Under the pieces are notes generated by a model that was given only the letters and a program-made list of their open reading frames with translations, had not been told where the DNA came from and searched no databases. Of a DNA stretch of 64,000 nt, positions 13,110 through 23,883 are shown in pieces. Both the position numbers and the translations under genes were made by a program. The stretch is from Muricea muricata (lineage: Eukaryota; Cnidaria; Anthozoa; Malacalcyonacea; Plexauridae). Numbering within the stretch: the first letter of the stretch is position 1; each line of letters begins with the position of its first letter. The stretch covers positions 27,857,746-27,921,745 of the forward strand of contig OY979717.1 in assembly GCA_963855995.1 (NCBI GenBank), in the 5' to 3' direction.

Positions 13110-14079
13110 CTAAAAAGAGAAAAAATGTTTTGTAACTATTTCAGTGCACTTACCTCACCTTGTTGTTGATGGACTGAGTATCATGCTGAAGATAATTTCT
13201 AAAGATTACTGGTGTAGTATTTTGCTGACCTGTCGAATATTTCGGATATAAAGTGGCTGGATACAGTAGTTAACGCAATTGGTTGGGTCATTTCAGGTAT
13301 AGAAAACTATCGTACTAAGGGCATAAACCTGGTGCTTTTTTCCGGTTTGCTGCGCAAAGGTGACTTAATTATTACTTGCTTTTACGTAGGACTGATTAAA
13401 CATCTTGCAATTTACCTTAATGATACATTAATGAAAGTGAGTTTTGCGACGCCCATTTGTAAAAACACCACCAATGTAACCAGTATTATAAGTTGTTTTT
13501 TGAACTATACTTTTGCCATTTGAAAAAAATACACATGTCTATAGCATAAGCTCATTCACTTTAATTTTTGAAAAAACTCGCCTTCCGTTTTGCGACAAAA
13601 CATCGCTCATGCCAAGAAAAAGTCGTTATGCAAGAAGAACTCTCGAACGAGATCATTTGTACATTTGCTAGAATTTTTTGCAGCGACCTTCACCAAATGC
13701 ATCCCAAACGTATATCCTATGGCCTAGCTTAGCAAAAAGAGTCAGTATTTTCCGGCGAAATGACATATCATAAGTGTGCGCTCTAAGGGCTGCTGCTAGT
13801 TTTTCATATCTCTGAGGATGGCTCTGAAGGTCCAGTTTATATTAATGGAAATCACGTTAGCGTAATTTTTTTCAGCTTTTCACGATATTACTGATAAAAT
13901 ATGCACGAGGAATGATACCGTCTCGAAAACCAAAAGACGTACATAAATAGGCGCAGCGCTTCACAACTGTTTCGCTACACAACCAATCATACACTAATGA
14001 CGTCATACGGCAGTCCCCAGAGCACACACTTATGATATGTCATTTTGGCGGAAAATACTCATTCACTCATTTTTTATGA

Positions 14080-14312
14080 CACTGGATGAAAAATTGAATT
14101 TGCCCCAAATTTGCCAGGTGCAAATATGTTGCAAATATGAAATTTGCAAAGCTTTGCAACCAGTGCAAAGGTGGCAATGGCCGAATTTGCCACAAAAACG
14201 GGCAAATTCGGCCATTGCCACCTTTGCACTGGTTGCAAAGCTTTGCAAATTTAATATTTGCAACATATTTGCACCAGGCAAATTTGGGGCAAATTCAATT
14301 TTTCATCCAGTG
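14080..14312. mobile_element. 233-bp palindromic MITE in unit 4
   Basis: Same element at the orthologous position as in unit 3, with the same TGA duplication. It was copied along with the unit rather than inserted independently. Confidence 0.93.
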
Positions 14313-15849
14313 TGATATGCTATAATTTACTCAAATTTACCTACTGTTGTGAAGTCTGGATGCATTTGGTGAAAGTCGCTGCACAAGCTTCACAACATAC
14401 CAGCTAGAATTATGGCAAATGTTCTTGAAATATATGCATGCATGCAAAACCCCTCGCCTTAATATATCAAAGATGCAACTATATTTTCGTAACATGAAGT
14501 ATTCTTAGGATTGTTGTCATAGCAACATGCCGATTCGGCAGTTGATAATAAATGCATTCTATATTTTTTTAATAACTGTGAAAACAATGAAAGAATTAGC
14601 AGTTTTAATTAAAAAATACCTAATTTTTTAAATGTTGGTGGTCCGTATGTCGTCATGCGTAGTGTGAACTTTGGAACGGTATGAAATACAATTTATTAAG
14701 CTACATTAAAACTTTTGATGAATATTTATAAACTATTAAATTTTTTTTGCCATAAAAACCATTTCAAGCCATGCATTTTTGATTAATTAACATAGCTACA
14801 GTCGTATTTTTTACCTGTAAATTATTTTCACACTTACAATAAAACTACAGCCTTGCTTTAAAAAAACAAAGAAACGTAAACTTCGAATGAAATTAAAATG
14901 TGGAATCATTAAGGCTACTGAATAGTCTGAATATGGCTACCTTTTATGTACGTTTTCGTTCTTGTTTCCTTTTGTTGGCGCGTTTTTCGTCGTCTTTTCC
15001 GTATTTTTGATTTATTTTTATTGTTTTTAATGATTTCGATTTGTTTCCCCACAGATTTCATGACATTTATTTAAAAAAACCCTCGCAATTCAATGACGTG
15101 AGCAAAAAGGTCGAACGTCCAAACCAAACCAGCACATAATGGCGGATGACTTTCGAATCCCAGAATTAGTAACCCTCGCCCCGGGCTAATCTAAATCGAC
15201 CAGACACCAGTTTAGGCCTAATGACTTTACAAATACTATATACCAAACATACAAGGCAAAGTTACACGAAACAAGTGTAAAAACATGTTGAAAGCTTGCA
15301 ATCTAACCTCACGGTTTGGAATTATCCAAACCATTATCCTTTCCTCAACCAAGCAACGCAACCCTAGCAATCTATCATTCGCTGCTTTTAATGGGGATTT
15401 GCACAACGTCTCCGAGACACACATAGTGGGTACTAATTGTCAATCACGTTCCCAGGGTCATTCAGAGAGAGGGAAAAGCCCTGGCACCGGCTGGCTTTTA
15501 AGATCGCGAATCGTGCTTTTTGAATACATTAACGCGATAACTGAATATGCGAAATATTTTTCCAAAATGACCGATACGTCGAAGTGTTTAGAAAAAAGAG
15601 TAAAAGACGTAATGCAGCGCCTTAGTAAGGCGTTAAATGTTGGAAATTTTTTTCCTCGCAGATATACGGTTTTGAATAAATCAACTCGGAGCGTTACAAA
15701 CGATGTTTCCACTTAAAAATCGAATTTTTAACAAACGTTTTTCCTAAACTTTACTTGTTATAGAAACATACATCAGTATGAAAAATGTAAATTTACCGAA
15801 AAACGCAGAGCTGTAGACATTCTAAATCCATTTTTTCTGTGATACTTAC

Positions 15850-16155
15850 GACTTTCGTTCGTAGTTTTACTCTGGCTTGTTCCAAGTGGCCCTGGACCAA
15901 CGTTGGTATAAGCTCGAATTGAAACAGTATACGTTCTTGCCGGTTTCAGTCCGGTTATTTCTGTATTGGTAACGTCAGATACATTAAATTTCATATCCTG
16001 AGAACAGTCATGAGAGATTGTAGAACCAAGTTGGTAACATACTTCGTAGTTAAGTATCACCCCATTAGAATCATTTAGACTTAGCTTCGTCCACCAGATT
16101 TGAAATGCAGTCGAGTTGGCCGTAATCTGAATAATAGTTGGACCTTTTGCAGGCT
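15850..16155 (-). CDS. FN3 exon A, unit 4
   Basis: Copy of the 306-bp FN3 exon, phase 1-1, with intact splice sites and unchanged protein. Confidence 0.92.
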
Positions 16156-17378
16156 CTAAGGAAATAAAACAAAAATGTACTTAAGAAGCAATGACTTGAT
16201 TTAAAAGCTCACCAAAGATGTATAATAAATTACAGTGAGATAGTTACAAAAAATGATAAGAAACACTCGCTAAGGGAATGTCTCTCGATGACGATTGGTC
16301 AGTTATTCTACAATAAATCCTAAACAACGGAGTGTAGTTTTTTAATCACTGTGCAACACCAGGTCTGCTTATGCGAAATGTAGATGAGTTATCCGGATCC
16401 AGGGAATAAGTCCTATCCAAAAGATAAATCTCTTATCCAATGAGTAGCTATCCGCCGGATAAAAATGCGTCGCACGAAGTATGGATAGCACTGTGAGTAG
16501 CTATCCGTTGGATTATTCCTCTTTAGCTCATTGCTGCGCGTTGCTATCAAAAATGACGACCAAATTCGTCCTGAAATATTTTCCTAAAAAAATGAGAAAG
16601 CGAAGACTACGTCAACCAAATTTTTCTCATTTCGGCTCATCGACTGTACGCCCTCGTGTCTCAATTGGAAGAACAAAAGTTAGTGGTTATACGAGATAAT
16701 TTACCAACACCAAGAAGGCTGATGTTTGGAAATCCATCACGAACAAGGTGAATGCATTAAGAGTTGCGAGAGGGACAACAGTGAGGAAATTTCCTAACCA
16801 CGGAAAATTTGTGTTGTAATGGAATCGGAATTATCAACCGTGGACTGTTCATGCAACACGATTTATTAAAAGAGTTTTGTCTTCTTTGACACTTTGGGGA
16901 CCCTTGGACTTCAGGGCACCATATACAGCTAGTGTTCTTAATTTAAAGGAATTTTAGTGATTTGAGATATTTCTTAAATGTTTGAACATATGTTAATTTT
17001 AGATATTCAAGCTATCGCCAACACCCATTTATATTCGATTTTATACCATTTTGGTTTCCACTTTTTTTTTTGAAAAAAAGTTAAGACGCATGTATACTTT
17101 GTACCATAAGTATCTTATGTTGGATAAAAAGCCGATGCAAACATGCATTCAACTAGAAATTAAATCCTAAGGATGGTAGCTAGATAGGTGCATATTCATT
17201 ACAGCCAATTAACTCCCGCAACAACAACATGCAGAACAAAATATTAATGCTACTATCCTTTAAATATGCTCACTTAGAAGCATTAGAATGTATTGTTTAT
17301 GGACGCAAATATGTCTTCCTGAAATTCCCCACTTCAAAGGCACTTCTTCGTACAAATTACTATTTCATGACTACTTAC

Positions 17379-17687
17379 TATCTTGGAACGTTGTTTCATT
17401 CTTCCGCCCTCCAGGAGGTCCTGGTCCCACTGAAGTAGCTGCTCGGATAGCAACACTATAGTTAGTAAACTCGTTCAAATCGTCCAGTACTGTGTTTCTG
17501 TTATCACTACCATTAATTCTTCGTGTTTTTGCACAAATGGCATCTGCAGATGTTTGAACTTTATAACACACCAAATAGTGCGTTATGTTTCCATTAGTTT
17601 CATTTTCGGGCACCTTCTTCCATAAAACCTCGATGGATTTTGAACTTGTGGCGTTAATATTCACGATTTCTGGTCCTGAGGTCGGAA
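17379..17687 (-). CDS. FN3 exon B, unit 4
   Basis: Copy of the 309-bp FN3 exon. In transcript order it is the first exon of the array. The next FN3 exon upstream seen in this window is at 55680-55988, about 38 kb away. Confidence 0.92.
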
Positions 17688-17838
17688 CTAAAAAGAGAAA
17701 AAATGTTTTGTAACTATTTCAGTGCACTTACCTCACCTTGTTGTTGATGGACTGAGTATCATGCTGAAGATAATTTCTAAAGATTACTGGTGTAGTATTT
17801 TGCTGACCTGTCGAATATTTCGGATATAAAGTGGCTGG

Positions 17839-18882
17839 ATACAGTAGTTAACGCAATTGGTTGGGTCATTTCAGGTATAGAAAACTATCGTACTAAGGGC
17901 ATAAACCTGGTGCTTTTTTCCGGTTTGCTGCGCAAAGGTGACTTAATTATTACTTGCTTTTACGTAGGACTGATTAAACATCTTGCAATTTACCTTAATG
18001 ATACATTAATGAAAGTGAGTTTTGCGACGCCCATTTGTAAAAACACCACCAATGTAACCAGTATTATAAGTTGTTTTTTGAACTATACTTTTGCCATTTG
18101 AAAAAAATACACATGTCTATAGCATAAGCTCATTCACTTTAATTTTTGAAAAAACTCGCCTTCCGTTTTGCGACAAAACATCGCTCATGCCAAGAAAAAG
18201 TCGTTATGCAAGAAGAACTCTCGAACGAGATCATTTGTACATTTGCTAGAATTTTTTGCAGCGACCTTCACCAAATGCATCCCAAACGTATATCCTATGG
18301 CCTAGCTTAGCAAAAAGAGTCAGTATTTTCCGGCGAAATGACATATCATAAGTGTGCGCTCTAAGGGCTGCTGCTAGTTTTTCATATCTCTGAGGATGGC
18401 TCTGAAGGTCCAGTTTATATTAATGGAAATCACGTTAGCGTAATTTTTTTCAGCTTTTCACGATATTACTTATAAAATATGCACGAGGAATGATACCGTC
18501 TCGAAAACCAAAAGACGTACATAAATAGGCGCAGCGCTTCACAACTGTTTCGCTACACAACCAATCATACACTAATGACGTCATACGGCAGTCCCCAGAG
18601 CACACACTTATGATATGTCATTTTGGCGGAAAATACTCATTCACTCATTTTTTATGATATGCTATAATTTACTCAAATTTACCTACTGTTGTGAAGTCTG
18701 GATGCATTTGGTGAAAGTCGCTGCACAAGCTTCACAACATACCAGCTAGAATTATGGCAAATGTTCTTGAAATATATGCATGCATGCAAAACCCCTCGCC
18801 TTAATATATCAAAGATGCAACTATATTTTCGTAACATGAAGTATTCTTAGGATTGTTGTCATAGCAACATGCCGATTCGGCA
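17839..18882. repeat. Truncated tandem unit 5 (array edge)
   Basis: Identical in layout to the first ~1040 bases of the unit, then breaks off after 18882. It has no MITE (empty site near 18655) but carries several single-base alleles typical of units 3 and 4, so it resembles the pre-insertion state of that lineage. It contains no FN3 exon because these lie further into the unit. A 28-bp segment at its end is duplicated immediately after the break. Confidence 0.93.
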
Positions 18883-18910
18883 GTTGTCATAGCAACATGC
18901 CGATTCGGCA
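18855..18910. repeat. 28-bp tandem duplication at the array break
   Basis: The 28-base segment starting gttgtcatagcaac occurs at 18855-18882 (end of unit 5) and again at 18883-18910, immediately before sequence unrelated to the unit continuation. This marks the rearrangement point. Confidence 0.9.
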
Positions 18911-18990
18911 GTCGATCCGCCATTATGTGTTGGTTTGGTTTGGTCGCTTGGCCCTTTAGCTGACGTCATTCAATTCCGAGATGGACTGGC
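18911..18990 (-). repeat. Inverted diverged copy of unit-internal sequence
   Basis: Reverse-complement similarity to about 1584-1660 of unit 1 (the stretch containing ccaaaccaaaccagcacataatggcgg). Roughly 80 percent of bases match by eye. It directly follows the 28-bp duplication, suggesting either a dispersed repeat present in both places or an inversion at the array edge. Confidence 0.7.
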
Positions 18991-19386
18991 GACTAGGAAC
19001 GTTGCGATTGGCTGAATTGGTATATTTTATTTTTGCATTAGTCACGACACGAAATTTAACGGTAATTGTTTTGCATTTTGCAAGTTTCTTTCTATGGATC
19101 TGAAAAGCAATTTTTAAACAATTTAGCATTACTGTAAATCACAAATAAAGTGTTACGATGGCGTAGTTACGAAAGAGAATGAAGAAGAAAGCGTAGGAAT
19201 AGAAGATCAAGCAAGTAGAGAGGCACAAGTGGAGGCAGAGGTAAGTCATTGTCATTTATTAGCTAAGCGTAGAGCTAGACTAAAAGAATGCACTTTGTGA
19301 CAAAGCTAAGAATTAACTTTTACTTTCGCAAAGCAGAAAAAACTGAAACGCTGAGGCGTTTCTGCATGTAATGTGTTTCTTGTCTG

Positions 19387-19600
19387 TAAAGATTACTGGT
19401 GTAGCATTTTTCTGACCTGTCGAATAGTTCGGGTATAAAGTGGCTGGGTAAAATTTTTTTTCGTTTGGGTCATTTCAGGTAAAGAAAACTTTCGTACGTA
19501 CAAAGGGTATAAATCTTGTGCTTTGTTCCCGGTTTACTGCGAAAAAGGGACTAAATATATATAGTTGTTTGTACGTAGGACTAGTTAAACATCGTTAAAT
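19387..19600. repeat. Old, diverged copy of the tandem-unit junction
   Basis: This stretch aligns across the end and the start of the unit (positions ~4280-4340 followed by ~4341-4490): aaagattactggtgtag, ctgacctgtcgaat, aaagtggctgg, gggtcatttcaggta, acgtaggact. It has many substitutions and small indels, whereas the array copies are almost identical. It is therefore an older unit remnant showing that a tandem arrangement predates the recent amplification. Confidence 0.8.
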
Positions 19601-19751
19601 TGTTTTTCTAAAATTCATCGCATATTTTTCTTAAAAGTGATGTTTCACATTAAGATACAGATGTTTATGACGTGTGTATGAATATGTTTCAGGAGTTTTT
19701 AGATTTTTAGGCGGAACTCTTTACAATTTTAGTCTCAGTGACAGGATTTCT

Positions 19752-19767
19752 GGGGGGGGGGGGGGGG
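19752..19767 (+). repeat. G16 homopolymer
   Basis: A run of 16 G, followed by ttgagg. Possibly a source of sequencing or assembly error. No other function is visible. Confidence 0.9.
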
Positions 19768-20077
19768 TTGAGGCGGAAAATAGATAAAATTCGAGTTTCT
19801 GCGATTTTTGATAAATTATATGCGACACAACATTTATATCTAGTTGTGCACAAATAATAATAAATCAACACAGCTTTTTTTCATTTTTGCCCATGAAGTC
19901 ACAGCGAACACGGCCTTCTAACTGAGACCCTTTCACCCTGGTCAATGATAATAATTCGGTAGGATAGATAGGAGTGTAGACCATTTGAAAAGACACTGCA
20001 TCTGTTTATTATTGTAGTTATTATGCTACATGAGAATATAATAAAGATGGTCTTCAATTTGTGATTATATATAGTAC

Positions 20078-20203
20078 TAAAACAATTGTTGGATGAGGTT
20101 TTTGTGATGTGCAGAATTATCAATGTCGATGTAAGAGATTCTTACCTTGACATTGATAATTCTGCATATCCCAAAAATATCATCCAATAATTGTTTTATT
20201 ATG
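20078..20203. repeat. Hairpin element, about 60-bp arms
   Basis: The left arm (20078-20137: aaaacaattgttggatga... aattatcaatgtcgatg) is the near reverse complement of 20143-20203. A further aataattgttttat copy lies near 20237. Probably a foldback MITE. The adjacent pair ttaattaacacgcggataactc (about 20301) and gagttatccgcatgttaatta (about 20370) forms a second small inverted repeat that may mark an element end. Confidence 0.7.
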
Positions 20204-20482
20204 TATTTCAAGTGGAGAAAACCATAAACTAAATCAAATAATTGTTTTATCATAGATATCAAACCGAAAATAATGAACATCGCTCGTAAAACAAAAAACA
20301 TTAATTAACACGCGGATAACTCACTTATCTACTAGCCAAAAACTAATCCAGTTCTGCTAGCGGATGACCGAGTTATCCGCATGTTAATTAATTTTTGTGT
20401 GATTACGTTTGAAAACTAAGGTCATGTAACACAAAAGTCCATTAGGGATCATTATAATTTACAGCTATATCACCAGTTCATA

Positions 20483-20961
20483 GTGATTTTGAAGATGCTA
20501 GCTATGGAAAACATCATTCAACTCTTCATTGGCAAGGATGAGGAAGACCAGAAAAATGATGCTCAGAAGAAAGAAAAATATGATGCTGATGCAGCAAAAA
20601 TACTAGAAATGCGACAGTCTGCTATGGAATCACTGGGAGAAACTAAAAAACGAAAGGGAGACAGTGAAGCAGGGAAACACAAAAGAAAGATGTCCAATGG
20701 ATCAGATACAATTACCTTTTTGCAACAGAGATATCAAGTAGATAGTGAGTTGAAAAGAGAGGAGCTGAAATTGAAACAGGAAGAAATGAATGAGAGAAAA
20801 CCACAACAAGATTCTTCATTGCACAGCCAGCAGCATTAACTAACACATTAAAAGAAACAATTTCAGCTCAACAAAGACAACAAGAGCAATTAATCCACCA
20901 GATGCAGGTACAAAATGCAGCTTTAATAACACTTATGCAGAAAATTGCAAACAAGGAATAG
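20483..20961 (+). pseudogene. PIF/Harbinger second protein (C-terminal part)
   Basis: A lysine/glutamate/glutamine-rich coiled-coil protein. The open frame runs 20483-20839 and continues in another frame (…LTNTLKETISAQQRQQEQL, ending at TAG 20959-20961), so a frameshift lies near 20810. It has a basic patch (KKRKGD, KHKRKM) and a long charged helix. It converges on the transposase at 21868-22944. In PIF/Harbinger elements a second, Myb/SANT-like protein accompanies the transposase and helps it bind DNA and enter the nucleus. Only a tail-like part is visible here and no SANT domain is seen. A possible acceptor (tttacag) lies just before 20464. The assignment rests mainly on the neighbour. Confidence 0.55.
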
Positions 20962-21867
20962 TGTATGTTTTTCTACTGCTTTATGTAAATAGCTGTGTTG
21001 TGTTTTAATCAGCTGTTAGTAGCAATGTTTATTTTTACTGTTTATTTTATATTAGGTGCCCACACTGAAACAATTATACTTTGAACATTACACTAAATTA
21101 CTTAATTACATTATATGTATTTTGAACTTTACATTAAAGCATTTACTTGATCTAGGTTGGTATATGTTGTGCATATTTTTCTATGCCTTAACATTACAGT
21201 ATGCTTTCAAATTGAAATTTATCTCCTGCAATTCCAGGCTGAGTAGTTCATAAAAATCAGTTAGTGAATGAAAGTTGGTAAAAGTTTACCTGGTGAAAAT
21301 CTTTCCACAAGTGAAATGCTGATCTTATGACTCTGTTGTCTGACTGATTCCAATTTTTCATTAATTTTTTTAGAAAAAATTTTTTATTTGTACTGTGGTA
21401 GAGAGCTTCAGTCAAATATGTGAAAAACCAAAGCTTTCCATCTCTCAAACATGTGAAATGTTGGGACAATGGTCTAATCAATTTGAGCATAAAAGGTTTT
21501 GGTAACAAAGTAATAAAAAAGAGTAAAATACAAAGTAATTAACGAACAGATAACATTTTGCCGTTGTCTGTTCAGTTATAGATACACGGTATGACGTCAT
21601 AATAGTGGAATTTTTTTCCAAAATGACCTTTGTAGTGCGACGAAAAGACTTTCGCACGCCATTCAGCGTGATCATTATTTACACAAAATAAGTCACGCTA
21701 TTGACTGTAGACAATTGTCAAATGGCTGTGATTTGCTTGTCACTGAAATGGCGTCAGCTTCGCGTCTGTCCTCTAATAGATCACCGTTCTCGACCAATGA
21801 AAAGCTAGAATGAACTCTGGTTATTATATGTAATAGCAAATAAAAAACGAGAAGCCGTTTATTATTT
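20962..21867. other. Harbinger intergenic region between convergent genes
   Basis: AT-rich sequence between the convergent 3' ends. The small ORFs here show no recognisable domain. Nothing else is supported. Confidence 0.5.
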
Positions 21868-22944
21868 TTAGACAAAATATTCAGAAATGTTAGGAGGATT
21901 GACTCCAAAGTATTGTGAAGTCATTGAGCCATACAAGCAACAACGTGCATTGTGCAAAAGAGCACAAACAATGTACATTTTCCCAACAGCACTGAGCTGT
22001 ACTTTTAAGTTCTTTTTAAAATCGACAAACTTAAAGTAACTGATAATGTCCCCGAAAATCCATTCGACTGAAACCCGGACCCTGCTCATAGCAGTATTCC
22101 ATTCTCATTGGGCTTGTGTCACATTCGCTCCTTTAAATGGTCCTTGTAGTTGGGGACGATGGGGATAGGCAGAGTCTCCATATATACATAAAATACGTCC
22201 GTCAGGTGGGACGTGCAGCTCTTCCAATTTGCTGTACAGCCCAGATTCTGCTAACATTGAACTGTCATGTTTCTTTCCTTCTACTGGCCCATACAAATTT
22301 GCCACAAGCCCATTTGGAACTGCCAGTGATTGAAATTTAATGGCATGGACTTTTTTGTGGCCATTATATAGCACTCTTTGGTTTTTTCCTGGTCGAGAAA
22401 CGGGCCGGACAGTACCGTCAACAAAACCGAAGCAATTATCGATCGCTCCACTTTTTTGGTACACAGCATCAGAAAACTTTATCAAGTTTTGGATAGATAG
22501 CCATTCTTGATTAAAAGTTGACAAAAGATGATTCCAAGTCGTGTAAATGTGATCCATAACTAAATTGCTTATCATACATAACTGTGGAACAGGTCGAGCA
22601 AATCTGGGTATCATGTCCAGGTACCAACATGGATAAGCGAAACGTTTTAGAAATATGCACATGCCTTCAATTTTATCAACCTTAACGCCGTTATAACATG
22701 TTAAAATGTCCGGCAATCTCATTATATCAGCTAAATTGTAAATGTCGTTCTTCAAAAAGCGAAATTCTGCCAAACACTCGTCATCGCAAAGTTTGTCTAA
22801 ATCGAATTGCTCGTAGTTCCAGTATGGAAAATCTGGGCTTTTTGCCGTATTTAAATCGTACAATAGAAGAAACTCTTCGTCATCAATCAAACCATCATAA
22901 TTAGCATATAAAAGAAGCTCTCGAACATCTCTTAATCTTGGCAT
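21868..22944 (-). pseudogene. PIF/Harbinger DDE transposase with one in-frame stop
   Basis: The frame starts at ATG 22944 and is interrupted by a TGA at 22105-22107, then continues in the same frame to 21868 (about 358 codons). Catalytic motifs of the Harbinger DDE nuclease (DDE_Tnp_4 type) are visible: FVDGTVRPV (first D), YGDSAYP (second D) and SVEWIFGD (E, after the stop). The N-terminal region has the usual acidic start and the GMCIFLKRFAYPCW segment typical of the family. The protein would cut and paste the element using a 3-bp TWA-like target. With one stop and no frameshift in the transposase it is a fairly young pseudogene. Terminal repeats were not identified. The element probably spans from about 20.3 to 23.3 kb. 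Confidence 0.88.
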
Positions 22945-23647
22945 CTCGAAAGAAAACTGTTTTAATGTGTTTTTTATTTAATATTTTTGTGTTGTAAACA
23001 TTTTGGCGCGAAATTCGAGGCGGCGTTTTGCTGAGTCGAATTCGTAAAGTGAATCTGACACAGAACGACGCCGTGACATCATGGTGTCGGCGTCGTGAGA
23101 AAACAGACCGATCGTAAACTCCCTAATGGCGACGGAGCCACGAGGGCAGAGGCCTCCGTTGCTCTAACTTTGCAGGGGCAAATAATTGTCCTGTTTCAGA
23201 AAAAAAGATTACTAATGCCCGAAATGAAATTAAATTTGCCAAAAACGTATGACATTGCATTTCGTGTGCCCTTTTCACTTTTCTCGATTGTCACCTAATA
23301 TGTTAACACTAAAATCATCATCTAGTTCACATAGTAATTCGGGCATATGCGTGCATCCAAAAGGCGAACAGACGGTCTTATCTATACACTAAAGCTGCGT
23401 TTATATATACTGGTAATCTCACCGTATTACAAATCCAAAATAATACGTTTATTTATTGACACACTCTATCTTAGTTAACTCTCAGTTAAGTATTTTTATC
23501 TTCAACTAAACCTTACCGTTACCGTCCTCATTTCTTTATTTTGTAGAAACACTTTCTACACTGACATCGATCACTTTATCGAACGAAACTGATATGTTCG
23601 GCTATTATTTTAAATGATGTCTACAATGCAATACCGATGCTCAATCA

Positions 23648-23822
23648 TTCCCGTTGACGAGGATGTCTGAGGGGGTCAGACACTTACAACTTCCTGAGCG
23701 GGGGGCATGAGATTTCTGAGGGGATGGGGTGGCATGATGAGATTTTGGACGCGGTCGTGAAAGTTCTACTTTTTCAGCGGATGACTATTATTATTATTAT
23801 TATTATTGTTATTATTATTATC
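23648..23822. repeat. Partial copy of a GTTGACG-ended MITE plus (TTA)n
   Basis: The segment from cccgttgacgaggatgtctgagg to ttcagcggatgactatt is the reverse complement (with scattered changes) of 28660-28803. It continues into a TTA-rich microsatellite (23788-23822), mirroring the (AAT)n in the other copy. Confidence 0.8.
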
Positions 23823-23883
23823 TTTATATTTGTATATTATTCATAAATGCAGGTCTCCACTGAAAAGCGCTACAGTGATGTGG

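Larger units (their letters stand above)
8683..13260. repeat. Tandem unit 3, carrying a MITE
   Basis: Full copy, 4578 bp. The 236 extra bases relative to unit 2 are exactly one 233-bp palindromic MITE plus its 3-bp target duplication. FN3 exon sequences are intact. It is nearly identical to unit 4, including the MITE insertion point. Confidence 0.97.
13261..17838. repeat. Tandem unit 4, carrying the same MITE
   Basis: Full copy, 4578 bp, with the MITE at the identical position and with identical target duplication to unit 3. This shows that units 3 and 4 descend from one MITE-bearing copy. Both FN3 exons are open with intact splice sites. Confidence 0.97.

Noticed and set aside
1-18882. Treating the array as a satellite or rDNA-like repeat
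   Set aside because: Units contain spliced FN3 exons with intact frames and only about five copies, so segmental duplication of gene sequence fits better; assembly error cannot be excluded.
22137-22904. Plus-strand ORFs opposite the Harbinger transposase
   Set aside because: Antisense shadows of the transposase frame.
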